Origin: Saccharospirillum salsuginis
GTDB taxonomy: Bacteria; Pseudomonadota; Gammaproteobacteria; Pseudomonadales; Natronospirillaceae
Direction: 5' to 3'
DNA length: 64,000 bases
NCBI RefSeq assembly: GCF_014651855.1
Contig: NZ_BMXR01000001.1
Span: 372,001-436,000, forward strand
Shown: piece after piece, positions 16,101 to 24,531 of the stretch
Layout: each line of letters begins with the position of its first letter
Numbering within the stretch: position 1 is the first letter of the stretch
Notes under the pieces: generated by a model
Told to the model about the DNA's origin: nothing
The model's input: only the letters and a program-made list of their open reading frames with translations
The model's database searches: none
Made by a program: the position numbers and the translations under genes

Positions 16101-16138
16101 ACATAATCCGCAGCGCAAGCAACGGGGTGGATCCATGT

Positions 16139-16498
16139 TTACTCTCCAGTACCCACAAAGCCAACCATGCGGGAAATCAAGTCCCCTTCCAGTTCTACAA
16201 AATACTGCCCGATCTGGACTTGTTCTGCACCATCCGGCCCCTTACCGCTAAACGCGACCTTGGCTCGTACAAAGTTGGCGACGGAATCGCTTGCAACGAC
16301 TTTCGCTGACCACCCAGGTGCATTGGCACTGAACATCCCAACGTAATCGCTCAGTGCAGCAACACCATGTACCGCTTGGGGCGTACGAGGGTCGACGTAT
16401 TCGATGTGTTCGGTCACCGCGCTGGTTATTTTGGTCAGCCGAGCCTCGGCTTCCTCTATCTGCCAAGCTTCAAAGAAGGTTTTAATACAGTCCGGCAT
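16139..16498 (-). CDS. NTF2/SnoaL-like protein
   Basis: A 119-residue protein of the NTF2/SnoaL-like cone fold. Family-like features are AWQIEEAEARLTKITSAVTE, EYVDPRTPQAVHGVAALSDY, and GYFVELEGDLISRMVGFVG near the end. In such proteins an acidic residue in the pocket may act in isomerase or hydrolase reactions, or the fold serves only for binding; nothing here decides. AGGAGAG precedes ATG 16498. A longer open frame upstream lacks a ribosome site. It runs convergently toward the cvfB gene. Confidence 0.8.
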   Translation of the reverse strand: MPDCIKTFFEAWQIEEAEARLTKITSAVTEHIEYVDPRTPQAVHGVAALSDYVGMFSANAPGWSAKVVASDSVANFVRAKVAFSGKGPDGAEQVQIGQYFVELEGDLISRMVGFVGTGE

Positions 16499-16908
16499 TT
16501 TATCTCTCCTTGTTCGATGTGTCGTAACCTCTACAACTGTGTAGAGGCTCTGTGATTCATACCCAGTCTGCACAATGCTTGGCGATCAGAGCGGACGTGT
16601 GGTCATGTCGTATCTGTGAGCACCAGATTAGGCCAGCGTAGAACCATCAACAACTAAAATGTTGGTTCTAACAGGGTTCAAGTTGTCCACCGATACAATA
16701 AACGAGCAACGAACAGTATTGATGATATTACCGTGGAAAACCCAGGAAATAGCTTACGCCCCTGAGAAAAAAGCAATAAATCCGGTTAAAACCGCCCTAT
16801 TCCCGACCGTCAGCACATCACTCTCCACACTATCCTTCCTGTGCGGCAGGCGTGCCGGTAGTCTTGCATTCAACTCATACCGACCTGCTAACCGCGGAGG
16901 CCCGCCGA
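16499..16908. other. Intergenic region with a small hairpin, no gene seen
   Basis: CCTCTAC and GTAGAGG (16530-16549) form a perfect 7-bp hairpin upstream of the NTF2-like gene and could be an operator. The rest holds no reliable gene. A GCGGAGG at 16894-16900 is the ribosome site of the crotonase gene. Confidence 0.4.
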
Positions 16909-17724
16909 ATGATCGACACATCGCTGGTAACCCTGGAAATTCGAGGGCACATTGCCTATGTCACCCTATCTCGACCGGAAAAGCATAATGGCCTGAATAT
17001 GGAGATGATCCAGGCCATCATCTCGACCGCCTCCCGCATCCGGCGTGATCGGCGTATTCGGTGCGTCATTATCAGTGGCCAGGGTGAGTCCTTTTGTGCC
17101 GGTCTCGATTTCAAAGCGCTGACAGAGAGCAAGACCATGGCCCCGCGCCTGTTCCTGAAATGGCCCTGGAAGAAAGCCAATGCGGCTCAGCACGTCAACC
17201 AATGCTGGCGCGACTTGCCGGTTCCGGTGATCTCTGTGATACACGGCAACTGTTTCGGTGCCGCGATGCAACTGATATTAGCTACGGATTACCGCATCGC
17301 CCGGCCTGACGCCAATCTGTCGATCATGGAGATCAAGTGGGGGTTGATACCGGACATGAGCGGCGCCGCCACCTTGTCTCGCCTCACCTCTGTCGATGTC
17401 GCTCAGGAACTGACCTGGACCGGTCGGCAGTTCAGTGGTACCGAGGCTAAAGCGCTCAGCCTCGTCAGCCGTTTGTCCGATGACCCGATGGCTGAAGCCG
17501 AATCCTTGGCCAACTCCATAGCGGATCAATCTCCGGATGCCATTTCGGCGGCGAAGGTCCTGTTCAATAAAACCTGGCAGGCCGGTACCTGGAAAGCCCT
17601 GTTCTGGGAACGCTGGATACAGGCCCGCATCCTGTTTCGGAAGAACAACCGCATCGCACTGAAAAATGGATTTCGTGCGGCTGATGAGAAAATACCTTAT
17701 CGGGACCGCCGTTCGTTTCGCTGA
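16909..17724 (+). CDS. Enoyl-CoA hydratase/isomerase (crotonase) family protein
   Basis: A 271-residue crotonase-fold protein. The N-terminal VTLEIRGHIAYVTLSRPEKHN is typical, SGQGESFCAGLDFKAL is the first oxyanion-hole segment, and VISVIHGNCFGAAMQLILATD holds the second. The acidic residue after that segment (E in SIMEIKWGLIPDMSG) is where one catalytic glutamate lies in hydratases, so an active enzyme on an acyl-CoA is plausible. The start at 16909 is chosen for its GGAGG ribosome site; a longer frame from 16852 has none. No fatty-acid degradation genes are nearby, so its pathway is not clear. Confidence 0.85.
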   Translation: MIDTSLVTLEIRGHIAYVTLSRPEKHNGLNMEMIQAIISTASRIRRDRRIRCVIISGQGESFCAGLDFKALTESKTMAPRLFLKWPWKKANAAQHVNQCWRDLPVPVISVIHGNCFGAAMQLILATDYRIARPDANLSIMEIKWGLIPDMSGAATLSRLTSVDVAQELTWTGRQFSGTEAKALSLVSRLSDDPMAEAESLANSIADQSPDAISAAKVLFNKTWQAGTWKALFWERWIQARILFRKNNRIALKNGFRAADEKIPYRDRRSFR

Positions 17725-17790
17725 ATAAAACAGACAGGACAGCCATTTTAAAAGAAAACTCCGGAGAATCCGCCCTGAAGGCGTAACCAC
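17725..17790. repeat. RAYT-element left-end remnant
   Basis: AACAGACAGGACAGCC, then AAAAGAAAACTCCGGAGAATCC and GCCCTGAAGGCG, the most diverged copy. It begins directly after the crotonase stop codon. It is the rightmost left-end copy in the window. Confidence 0.65.
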
Positions 17791-18080
17791 CTCCCGTTCA
17801 ACCTCTTCCTCGCGGGTATTGTCGAGGTATCGGTGGGTCAGGACGACGCCTTTGAAGGGAGTCGTTCACCGGTCGACAACTACTTTTTCTCACCCCTGAT
17901 ATTTCCACAGAACCCGCTACATTGACAGAGCAGTCAGGTTTGGTTCAAGTGTTGGCATGGGTATCCCGGGAAAGGGGCACTTCTTACGCAGGACCTTGCT
18001 AAGCGCGGCCGCTATACGAAGAGAGGTCATCCAAACTGATGCAACCATTTTATTGAGTTCGTTACCGGAAACCAAAGAAT
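17791..18080. other. Intergenic region, no gene seen
   Basis: About 290 bases. GACGCCTTTGAAGG near 17845 resembles part of the RAYT C-terminal region (ACGAAGCCTTTGAAGG) and may be a further scrap. No ribosome site is convincing upstream of the antiporter gene. Confidence 0.35.
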
Positions 18081-19043
18081 ATGTTGAACTTGTTGTTCGT
18101 TGCTATTGGGGTATTGCTTTTAACAGGTGGTGGAGAGGCTCTGATCAGAGGATCTCTGGCCGCAGCACATCGGCTGGGCATTTCACCTCTGCTCAGCGGC
18201 TTATTGATCGTCGGTTTCGGTACGTCTGCACCGGAGTTGGTGGTCTCAATCGATGCCGCTCTTAATGAGCGGCCCGACATCGCCATCGGAAACGTCGTAG
18301 GGAGCAATATAGGCAACATCTTGCTGATTCTTGGCCTGTGCGCACTGATAACGCCTCTCGCTGTAAAGCCACTCGTACTGCGACGCGACAGCGTCACAGT
18401 TGTCGCGGCAAGCATTTTGTTTCTAGTTCTTGTCGGTGGTAATGACTTGGTAACATCTGATGCTGCCATATTGCTCTCGGGGCTCGCCGCTTATTTGATT
18501 TGGGCCTACTGGACGGAACGCTCGGGAGAGGCGCCTTCCGCAGGACTACACATAGCTGAAGGGGAGGAAGTTACTTCTTTGCCAAGAACAGCGCTCTGGA
18601 TAGTTATGGCGGTTATGTTGGGCTTGTTCCTGCTGATAGCCGGTTCACAAGTACTACTAAAAGGAGCCGTGGGAATAGCCGAGTCGCTTGGCGTCTCAGA
18701 AGCTGTGATTGGATTGACCCTTGTGGCGGTTGGCACGTCTTTGCCCGAGCTTTCGATTTCAGTTGTCGCGGCATTCCGCAAGCATGCCGATGTAGCTATC
18801 GGTAATGTCCTGGGCAGCAACATTTTTAATCTCCTGGGAATACTCGGATTTTCCGCGTTGCTACAGCCGCTTCCAGTCCATGAGCGAATCCTTCAGTTTG
18901 ATCAATGGGTAATGCTGGGGACATCGCTGATTTTATTGCTTTTTCTATATACGGGCAGTCGGCTTAGCAGGCTCGAAGGAGCACTGCTCTTGCTCGGCTA
19001 CGGTGTATATGTAAGTCTCAGTTTCACGATATTCGGCACATGA
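18081..19043 (+). CDS. Calcium/sodium antiporter (CaCA family, YrbG-like)
   Basis: The 320-residue membrane protein has two halves, each with the NCX signature: GFGTSAPELVVS at about residues 49-60 and AVGTSLPELSIS at about 214-225, followed by IAIGNVVGSNIGNILL and VAIGNVLGSNIFNLLG. These alpha-repeats form the ion-binding centre in K+-dependent and independent Na+/Ca2+ exchangers; about ten membrane helices are visible. The middle loop is short and acidic. It belongs to the inner membrane and is normal in length for YrbG-like proteins. Just after its stop is a duplicated scrap of the gene at 20630. Confidence 0.9.
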   Translation: MLNLLFVAIGVLLLTGGGEALIRGSLAAAHRLGISPLLSGLLIVGFGTSAPELVVSIDAALNERPDIAIGNVVGSNIGNILLILGLCALITPLAVKPLVLRRDSVTVVAASILFLVLVGGNDLVTSDAAILLSGLAAYLIWAYWTERSGEAPSAGLHIAEGEEVTSLPRTALWIVMAVMLGLFLLIAGSQVLLKGAVGIAESLGVSEAVIGLTLVAVGTSLPELSISVVAAFRKHADVAIGNVLGSNIFNLLGILGFSALLQPLPVHERILQFDQWVMLGTSLILLLFLYTGSRLSRLEGALLLLGYGVYVSLSFTIFGT

Positions 19044-19045
19044 TC

Positions 19046-19096
19046 TCCTCTCTGGCCATTGACAACTCGGCTGTTGCAATGCAATTGCAGCAGATC
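19046..19096 (+). repeat. Duplicated internal piece of the 20630-21928 gene
   Basis: Positions 19050-19096 match 20739-20785 with only about four differences (around GACAACTCGGCTGTTGCAAT). The piece lies out of any complete gene. It is joined on its right to a RAYT right-end remnant. So the region 19097-20738 sits between the two copies. Confidence 0.85.
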
Positions 19097-19125
19097 ATCA
19101 AGCTTGAGAGTGAGTGTCCATGCAA
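19097..19125. repeat. RAYT right-end remnant
   Basis: CAAGCTTGAGAGTGAGTGTCC followed by ATGCAAG, matching the right ends at 6500-6525 and 14138-14165 with two changes. Confidence 0.65.
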
Positions 19126-19279
19126 GTCGATATCAGGTTATGGAGTGCCCTGTAAAAGCCTGCAGGTACCGTGGTTACTGGGCTAGGTCAATTCTGTATG
19201 ATATCGTCACAACAGCAATGTGCCGGAATAAGAGGCGCAGTTGAAGATGAATAAACTGTAATGCATTCGGAGCAGTGTC

Positions 19280-19711
19280 ATGAGCAACATCCAGGGGAAG
19301 TGTCTTTGTGAAGCAGTTTCATATGAAATTTCCGGGCAACTGGGTGCTGTCTACAATTGCCACTGTTCTAAATGTCGTCGATGGCACGGTGCCCCGTTCA
19401 GGACGAGGGCATCAATCGATGTTTCGCAGTTCAAATTGCTTTCCGGGGAGAATTGCCTTTCAACTTTCAAATCCTCGGAAAACGTCACCAAGTTTTTTTG
19501 TAAAGTCTGTGGGTCTCCGCTCCATAGTACTTACGCTGATAGGCCCAATGTAATTGGTATTGCAATAGGGGCTCTGGAGGGCGTGGAGTCGAAACCTGAA
19601 GCAAATATATTCACAGCCTCAAAGGCTTCATGGTATGAAATTACTGACGGACTTCCTCAATATAAGTCATGGCCTGGAAGTGAGGCAAAGGTCAGAGAAA
19701 CGAATGAATAG
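19280..19711 (+). CDS. GFA-family (glutathione-dependent formaldehyde-activating-like) protein
   Basis: A 143-residue protein with the zinc-binding pattern of the GFA/CENP-V fold: GKCLCEAVSYEI near the start, NCHCSKCRRWHG at about residues 27-38 and FFCKVCGSPL at about 70-79, giving Cys pairs for two zinc sites. Family members are mostly of unknown function; few activate formaldehyde. The gene is followed at once by an attC-like hairpin, so it may be an old integron cassette. ATG 19280 is taken by context. Confidence 0.85.
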   Translation: MSNIQGKCLCEAVSYEISGQLGAVYNCHCSKCRRWHGAPFRTRASIDVSQFKLLSGENCLSTFKSSENVTKFFCKVCGSPLHSTYADRPNVIGIAIGALEGVESKPEANIFTASKASWYEITDGLPQYKSWPGSEAKVRETNE

Positions 19712-19783
19712 CAATTGCAAGCAGTTCAGCCCTGCGAGCCAGGACCTCGCTTCGCTTGGCCACTGTTGCTCGCGTTATATGCT
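19704..19783 (+). other. attC-like site (degenerate)
   Basis: It follows the GFA stop codon and ends in CTCGCGTTATATGC. The arms GCAAGCAGT and ACTGTTGC pair with one unpaired base, as typical of attC hairpins, and the interior holds a second stem around CTCGCTTCGC. The right core is longer than usual (GTTATATGC). Confidence 0.5.
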
Positions 19784-19810
19784 TAAGAAAAAGTCACAAA
19801 ATAGAATGTC

Positions 19811-20026
19811 ATGAAGCAAAAAGTGAAAGTTGTTACTTGGCTTCTGATTGCAGTACCAGTCACTTACTTTGTGATATTGGGGGCCATCATTGTACAGCAT
19901 TACATTACGGTGGGTTCCGTCTCAGGGAATACGTGGTTCTTCGGCTCCCGTATATTGATCGGCTCCACAACTGCGGGTGTTCTGTCCATTCTGGTCGGGT
20001 TTGGCTTGGTTAGAGCTAATAAATAG
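19811..20026 (+). CDS. Small two-helix membrane protein, hypothetical
   Basis: A 71-residue protein with two hydrophobic helices (about residues 7-28 and 45-66) separated by a short loop. No motif is recognised. It begins 28 bases after an attC-like site and precedes a GNAT gene, so it may be part of a cassette. Confidence 0.55.
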   Translation: MKQKVKVVTWLLIAVPVTYFVILGAIIVQHYITVGSVSGNTWFFGSRILIGSTTAGVLSILVGFGLVRANK

Positions 20027-20068
20027 GCAAGATCGTACAAACCACAGTAACAGAAAGAAGACTCGATC

Positions 20069-20521
20069 ATGACTACAGTTGAAATTCGTCCAGCACTAAC
20101 AACCGATCTACCGGACATTCAAAACTGCGCACTCGAAGCGTATGCGAAGTATGTCGAGCGCATGGATAGAGAACCTGCACCAATGAGTGCCGAATTTGGT
20201 ATTCAGATCACCAATGGCTATGTAGACGTAGCAACGTTAGGTTCACAGTTCGCAGGCTATGTAGTGTTCTACCCCAAAGGCGACCATCTCCACCTTGAGA
20301 GTGTTGCTGTAAGGCCGGAGTGCAGCGGCCAAGGTGTTGGAAAGCGGCTTATCGAGCACGTTGAGCACCACGCTTTGAATGCCGGGTACAAAGCCGTGGA
20401 ACTGTATACCAATGAGGTAATGACCGAGAATCTGGCCATGTACACCAGGATGGGATATATCGAGGTCGACCGCAGACTCGAAGCCGGCTTTAACCGAGTA
20501 TTTTTCAGGAAACCGATTTAG
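20069..20521 (+). CDS. GNAT-family N-acetyltransferase
   Basis: A 150-residue protein with the GNAT fold. The acetyl-CoA binding motif A is VAVRPECSGQGVGKRLIEHVE (about residues 76-96, with Q/RxxGxG/A as SGQGVGKRL), and motif B is in YTRMGYIEVDRR. The N terminus (VEIRPALTTDLPDIQNCALE) is the usual first strand and helix. The acceptor substrate is unknown. AGAAAGAAG upstream of the ATG gives a fair ribosome site. Its position 43 bases after the small membrane gene suggests co-transcription. Confidence 0.85.
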   Translation: MTTVEIRPALTTDLPDIQNCALEAYAKYVERMDREPAPMSAEFGIQITNGYVDVATLGSQFAGYVVFYPKGDHLHLESVAVRPECSGQGVGKRLIEHVEHHALNAGYKAVELYTNEVMTENLAMYTRMGYIEVDRRLEAGFNRVFFRKPI

Positions 20522-20629
20522 CCCCTACAAATCGCAAGTCAGAGCAACCAGCCCGCCATCACGGACCGAGGTGGCGACCTCGCCAACCCCGGCTATACTG
20601 CCCGCAAACACTGTCCAGGAGGGATTGTC

Positions 20630-21928
20630 GTGGAAACGGTTGCGTGGCGGTTGTTGCCCGGATTCATCATTGCCATCCTGCCCGCGCTTTTTTCGGTACC
20701 GGCGTCGGCGGAGGAATCTACCCTGATCAACAGGCCCTCTCTGGCCATCGACAACCCGGCTGTTGCAACGCAATTGCAGCAGATCATCGAGCGGCCCGAT
20801 TTCGAGGGGCTGGAGGTCAATATCACGGACTTCCAGGGTCGTACTATTTCTCGAGAAGCCTTGTCTCCCCGGTTACAGAACGACGGCACCTATTCCCTGG
20901 CGGATCGGACCCGACCGGAGACTCAGGTGATCGTTCGTCCGGCCGAAACGGTCTCCCTGAAGTTGACTCGGGAAGCGGTTGATCTGCCGGGCGGTGTCGC
21001 CGTTACCCGGTTTGACGGGGCCGATTCGTCCGTCTCCGAAGGCTGGTTTCAGCCCACGTTGGAGGCGAGCCCGACGCCCGCGGTCTGGCAGGACGATTTG
21101 AACCGCTACAAAATGCGGCTGTCGCTGGGGTTGCGCGGCGAAAACCTGCCCGAGAACGCGGCGCTGCAACAACCCGTCACCGTTCAATTCGGTTTTCGGG
21201 GCCTGATCGCCGAGCCGTTCGATGCCGTCACGCTTGAGCGCGCCGGTATCGAGAACGAAAAACATCTGGATTTTCTGTTTCTCCCCACCACCGAGCAACC
21301 GGTACTGGAGTTGCGTTCAGCCATTACCGACATCGACTTTCCGCTGGACGCCATGCCCCGCATTGAGTTGCGACCGGTCCGGGATGCAATGACCGGTCTC
21401 GGCCTGGACGAAGTGCTTGTGCGGGTGCTTCGCTTGCGGCCCGACGGCTCCACAGCAACCACGACGGGCCGTCAAACCGCGACCGTTGAAGTGACCTCAG
21501 GCACCGCCGTGCCCGACCCTTCCACGCTTACCCTGGAAGACGGTGAAGCACAGTTCACCCTCCGCTCGCGCGGCATGACGGATGCGACCGTACGGGTGAC
21601 CGCCGGTCCGCTTTCGGACACCCTGACCATTCGGCAACAATGGCCCATTGGGCCGGTGCTGGCCGCCCTGTTCGGCGGCGCCCTTGGGGGCTATTCCAGG
21701 CGTTTCAGCAAGCAAGCGACGTCCGGGTCCGGCGGCGCCCGCATCGCTGAAGGCCTGGCGGTAGCGATCATCGCCTATGTCGCCGGGGTATTGGGGGTCG
21801 GTTATCTCGCGCTGCCGGTCTTTGTCGTGAGTACGGAGGCGGGGGCCTTCCTGACGGGCGCACTCACCGGGTTTGTGGGTGTGACGGTCATCGAAACCCT
21901 GAGCAAGCGTCTCGCGCGCAGCCCATGA
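20630..21928 (+). CDS. Exported hypothetical protein with C-terminal membrane helices
   Basis: The 432-residue protein begins (GTG, with GGAGGG 7-12 bases upstream) with a signal peptide ending in SVPASA. The body (about residues 30-340) is beta-rich and acidic with no recognised catalytic motif; TVEVTSGTAVPDPSTLTL and ITLRSRGMTDATVRV-type segments suggest an Ig-like domain near residues 285-335. The last about 95 residues have hydrophobic stretches (IGPVLAALFGGALGGY, LAVAIIAYVAGVLGVG, GAFLTGALTGFVGVTV), the arrangement of a tail-anchored periplasmic protein with helices like pro-channel loops. No family is assigned. A duplicated piece of its early part lies at 19050. Confidence 0.7.
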   Translation: METVAWRLLPGFIIAILPALFSVPASAEESTLINRPSLAIDNPAVATQLQQIIERPDFEGLEVNITDFQGRTISREALSPRLQNDGTYSLADRTRPETQVIVRPAETVSLKLTREAVDLPGGVAVTRFDGADSSVSEGWFQPTLEASPTPAVWQDDLNRYKMRLSLGLRGENLPENAALQQPVTVQFGFRGLIAEPFDAVTLERAGIENEKHLDFLFLPTTEQPVLELRSAITDIDFPLDAMPRIELRPVRDAMTGLGLDEVLVRVLRLRPDGSTATTTGRQTATVEVTSGTAVPDPSTLTLEDGEAQFTLRSRGMTDATVRVTAGPLSDTLTIRQQWPIGPVLAALFGGALGGYSRRFSKQATSGSGGARIAEGLAVAIIAYVAGVLGVGYLALPVFVVSTEAGAFLTGALTGFVGVTVIETLSKRLARSP

Positions 21929-21974
21929 GGCTGCGCAAAGCGAAATACGCTCCGATGCACGGTCGATTGAGTCT

Positions 21975-23150
21975 TTATTCGGGCCGATAAACAACCACTC
22001 GGTTACGGCCCTGGCTTTTCGCCCGATACAAAGCCTGGTCCGCCTCGGACACCAAGTCCCAGGCCGAAAGCTCACTGGTCTCAACCGAACCATCGAACAG
22101 CCGCAGGCCAATGGATACCGTCAGTTTCCCCAGCGAACTTTTCGGGGAAGGAACGGCCTGGCGTTCCAGATCTGTTCGGATGTGTTCAGCCAGGGTTTTC
22201 GCCTGGTCGGGCTCCTTGACGGTATACAAGGCGCCGAATTCCTCTCCACCCAACCGAAACGCCAAGTCGCTGGACCGCTTGAGCGCATCGGTCATGACAT
22301 TCGCAATGGTTTTCAGCGCCTGGTCGCCCTGAGGGTGACCGTAGTAATCGTTATAGGCTTTGAAATAGTCGGCATCGATAATCAGCATGCACAGTAGCTC
22401 GCCATCCCGCTGGGCTCTGGCTAGCATCACCGGAAGTACATCGTCGAAGTACCGGCGGTTATAGAGCCCGGTTAGCGCATCGGTCGTCGATAATGTGAAT
22501 AGCTCGTCGCTGGCACGCGAAAGCCGCTGAATTGCATCGGCCCGCGTCGCTTCGTAATAGTAAAGCATACCGCAGACCGCGAGCAGGCTGGTCGATATGT
22601 TCAGCAGTGTACGGATCAGCGTCGTTGTGGGTACCGGGTCGATCAGCGTGAAATTCACCGTCGCACCAGCCACGACCAGAACATAAAAAGCACCCGCGAA
22701 ATAACCACCGACACGACGGCCCTTCAGGAAAAAAGCAAACGGGAAATAGGCGGCCGCCCATAAATATACTTGGTTGGAATCCTGTCTGAAGACGAGATAG
22801 GTCGCCAACCCTCCGAAAGCGATGGCATTCAGAAAGGTGGCCACTCTTTCAAGGTTGTGGCTGACCCTCAAATAGACGGTCGCCGAGAGGGTGGCCACAA
22901 AACCGATCAGGTTCAACGCCATCAGGGCGGTGATACCGGTCCAGAATAGATGAACCTGGGTAAAGGTGACCGTCACCATCAAGGTGAACAGCAGCATGAC
23001 GTTGATCAGGTAAAGACGACGGTATTCGGGATCCTCTTCGGTCAAATACCCGTTAACGGTTACGAACCTCCACCATAAACGGTGAACAAAGCCCATCTTT
23101 CGATTCACGTCATGAGTGTGCCGGATATCGGGCGCATTCGGCTCAGGCAT
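21975..23150 (-). CDS. Membrane-bound diguanylate cyclase
   Basis: The 391-residue protein has an N-terminal membrane region of about six helices (residues 45-200) that may act as a sensor, then a GGDEF domain at about 220-385. The active-site loop reads GGEEF (301-305), and RSSD lies five residues before it at 292-295 as the RxxD product-inhibition site. SLTDALTGLYNRR-like sequence (TTDALTGLYNRR) opens the catalytic domain. This makes cyclic di-GMP from two GTP at the inner membrane. It is transcribed toward the exported-protein gene. Ligand of the sensor part unknown. Confidence 0.9.
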   Translation of the reverse strand: MPEPNAPDIRHTHDVNRKMGFVHRLWWRFVTVNGYLTEEDPEYRRLYLINVMLLFTLMVTVTFTQVHLFWTGITALMALNLIGFVATLSATVYLRVSHNLERVATFLNAIAFGGLATYLVFRQDSNQVYLWAAAYFPFAFFLKGRRVGGYFAGAFYVLVVAGATVNFTLIDPVPTTTLIRTLLNISTSLLAVCGMLYYYEATRADAIQRLSRASDELFTLSTTDALTGLYNRRYFDDVLPVMLARAQRDGELLCMLIIDADYFKAYNDYYGHPQGDQALKTIANVMTDALKRSSDLAFRLGGEEFGALYTVKEPDQAKTLAEHIRTDLERQAVPSPKSSLGKLTVSIGLRLFDGSVETSELSAWDLVSEADQALYRAKSQGRNRVVVYRPE

Positions 23151-23370
23151 TCACGGCCCCGCCGAATACATACCTCGATCGGATTACATAACCGACTGAA
23201 TTAAGAGCCTTTGACTGTACATTCACACTATTGCCCATCAAAACAACGCTCTACCTGAAGTAAAGCACAAAATCGCGGACTGTGTTGTCTGAAAGGTAAA
23301 CCCTTACAAACCTTAGAGGTCGCTCAATAAATGGGAGTGATCCATGACCTTCGTTGTCCTTTTTAGGAAT
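23151..23370. other. Intergenic region, no gene seen
   Basis: About 220 bases between two - strand genes, AT-richer than both. It probably holds the promoter of the diguanylate cyclase gene. The GGGAGTG at 23333 is not near a convincing start. Confidence 0.35.
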
Positions 23371-24429
23371 TCACAAACGGGCCGGTTGCTTTTCCTCACT
23401 CAGCTTTTCCTCACTCACCCTCGCCCCGCCAAATTGGCTGCGATAATGCTCCATGGTCATCCCCAGTTCCCGCTTGAACAACCGGCGGAAGTTGCTCTCG
23501 TCCTGGTAGCCCACTTCCAGCGCGATACGCGCCGAGGTCAGACGGCTGTTTTCCAGTAGCTGACAGGCGCGTTTCAGGCGTTCTTTCTGCAAGTATTTCA
23601 GCGGTGACAGGCCGGTGGCCTGGCGGAACCGGCGGACGAGTTGTCGTTCGCTGATGTTCAAATCCTCGGCCAGGTGCTCGATGTAAATGGGCTTGTGCAG
23701 GTTTTCCCGGAACCGGGCCTGGACGATGCGCACTTTCTCGTCGTTGTGCCCCGGGTCGTCGTCGGTTACGCCGTAGACCACCGGTGGCGTCGGGTAGCGG
23801 TCGACCTGGAGCATTTTCGCCACGGCCAGCGCCAGGGTGTCGCTGTGGAATTTCTCCACCAGGTGGATCACCAGTTGATGACAGCTTTGGGCGCCGCCGG
23901 TGGTGCAGACGAGGCGTCCGTAATCGACCAGCGGTGAGCGGGTGTCGATTTTCAGATGCGGGAAAAGCCGCTTGAAGTTCAGTTCGCTGCGCCAGTGCAT
24001 CAGCGCGGGGTAGTGGTCCAGAATGCCGGCGCTGGCGAGCAGGAAGGAGCCGGTGCAACAGCTGGCCAGCAGGCCGCCGCGCTGGTAGTGATGGCGGACG
24101 ACCTCGGTCATCGGTGTCAGACGCTCTAGTGCGTCGGCGATCTTGTGCTGGCGGGAGACGGCGTCGTAAATCGACGGGACAACCCAGATCTGGTCTTCCA
24201 CCGGGGTGCTGTCGTCCCGGTAGACCGCTTCGATGGCACAGTCCGGCGTCAGGGGGATGCCGTTGAACGGCATGACGGGCTTTCCGTCCATGGAGGTCAG
24301 CACCCATTCGAACAAGGGTTCTTCGGCGCCGGACTTGATGTGGCAGTAGTTCGCGGTAATCAGCGCGTCGACCAGGCTGACCGCCAGGGAGCCCGCGCAG
24401 CGGTCCGTCAGCAGAATCACGACTTTCAT
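23371..24429 (-). CDS. GlxA-like transcriptional regulator (DJ-1/PfpI plus AraC HTH)
   Basis: The 352-residue protein begins with a DJ-1/PfpI-like domain (about residues 1-180: VVILLTDRCAGSLAVSLVDA to LLASCCTGSFLLASAG, where the CTGSFLLA loop takes the nucleophile-elbow place), which binds an effector or has lost enzyme activity. The C terminus (about 235-335) is an AraC DNA-binding pair of helix-turn-helices (EDLNISERQLVRRFRQ, TGLSPLKYLQKERL, ARIALEVGYQDESNFRRLFK). It is divergent from the alpha/beta hydrolase gene, 102 bases apart, so it probably controls that gene. The signal it senses cannot be seen. Confidence 0.9.
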   Translation of the reverse strand: MKVVILLTDRCAGSLAVSLVDALITANYCHIKSGAEEPLFEWVLTSMDGKPVMPFNGIPLTPDCAIEAVYRDDSTPVEDQIWVVPSIYDAVSRQHKIADALERLTPMTEVVRHHYQRGGLLASCCTGSFLLASAGILDHYPALMHWRSELNFKRLFPHLKIDTRSPLVDYGRLVCTTGGAQSCHQLVIHLVEKFHSDTLALAVAKMLQVDRYPTPPVVYGVTDDDPGHNDEKVRIVQARFRENLHKPIYIEHLAEDLNISERQLVRRFRQATGLSPLKYLQKERLKRACQLLENSRLTSARIALEVGYQDESNFRRLFKRELGMTMEHYRSQFGGARVSEEKLSEEKQPARL

Positions 24430-24531
24430 GGGATGACCCTTTTCGCCAGTAAGATGTCAAATATGACACTTACTGCTCCGGTCGGCAAGGCGCACACTGC
24501 GACCCGTCACAGATTGCAGAGGAAGCCTTGA

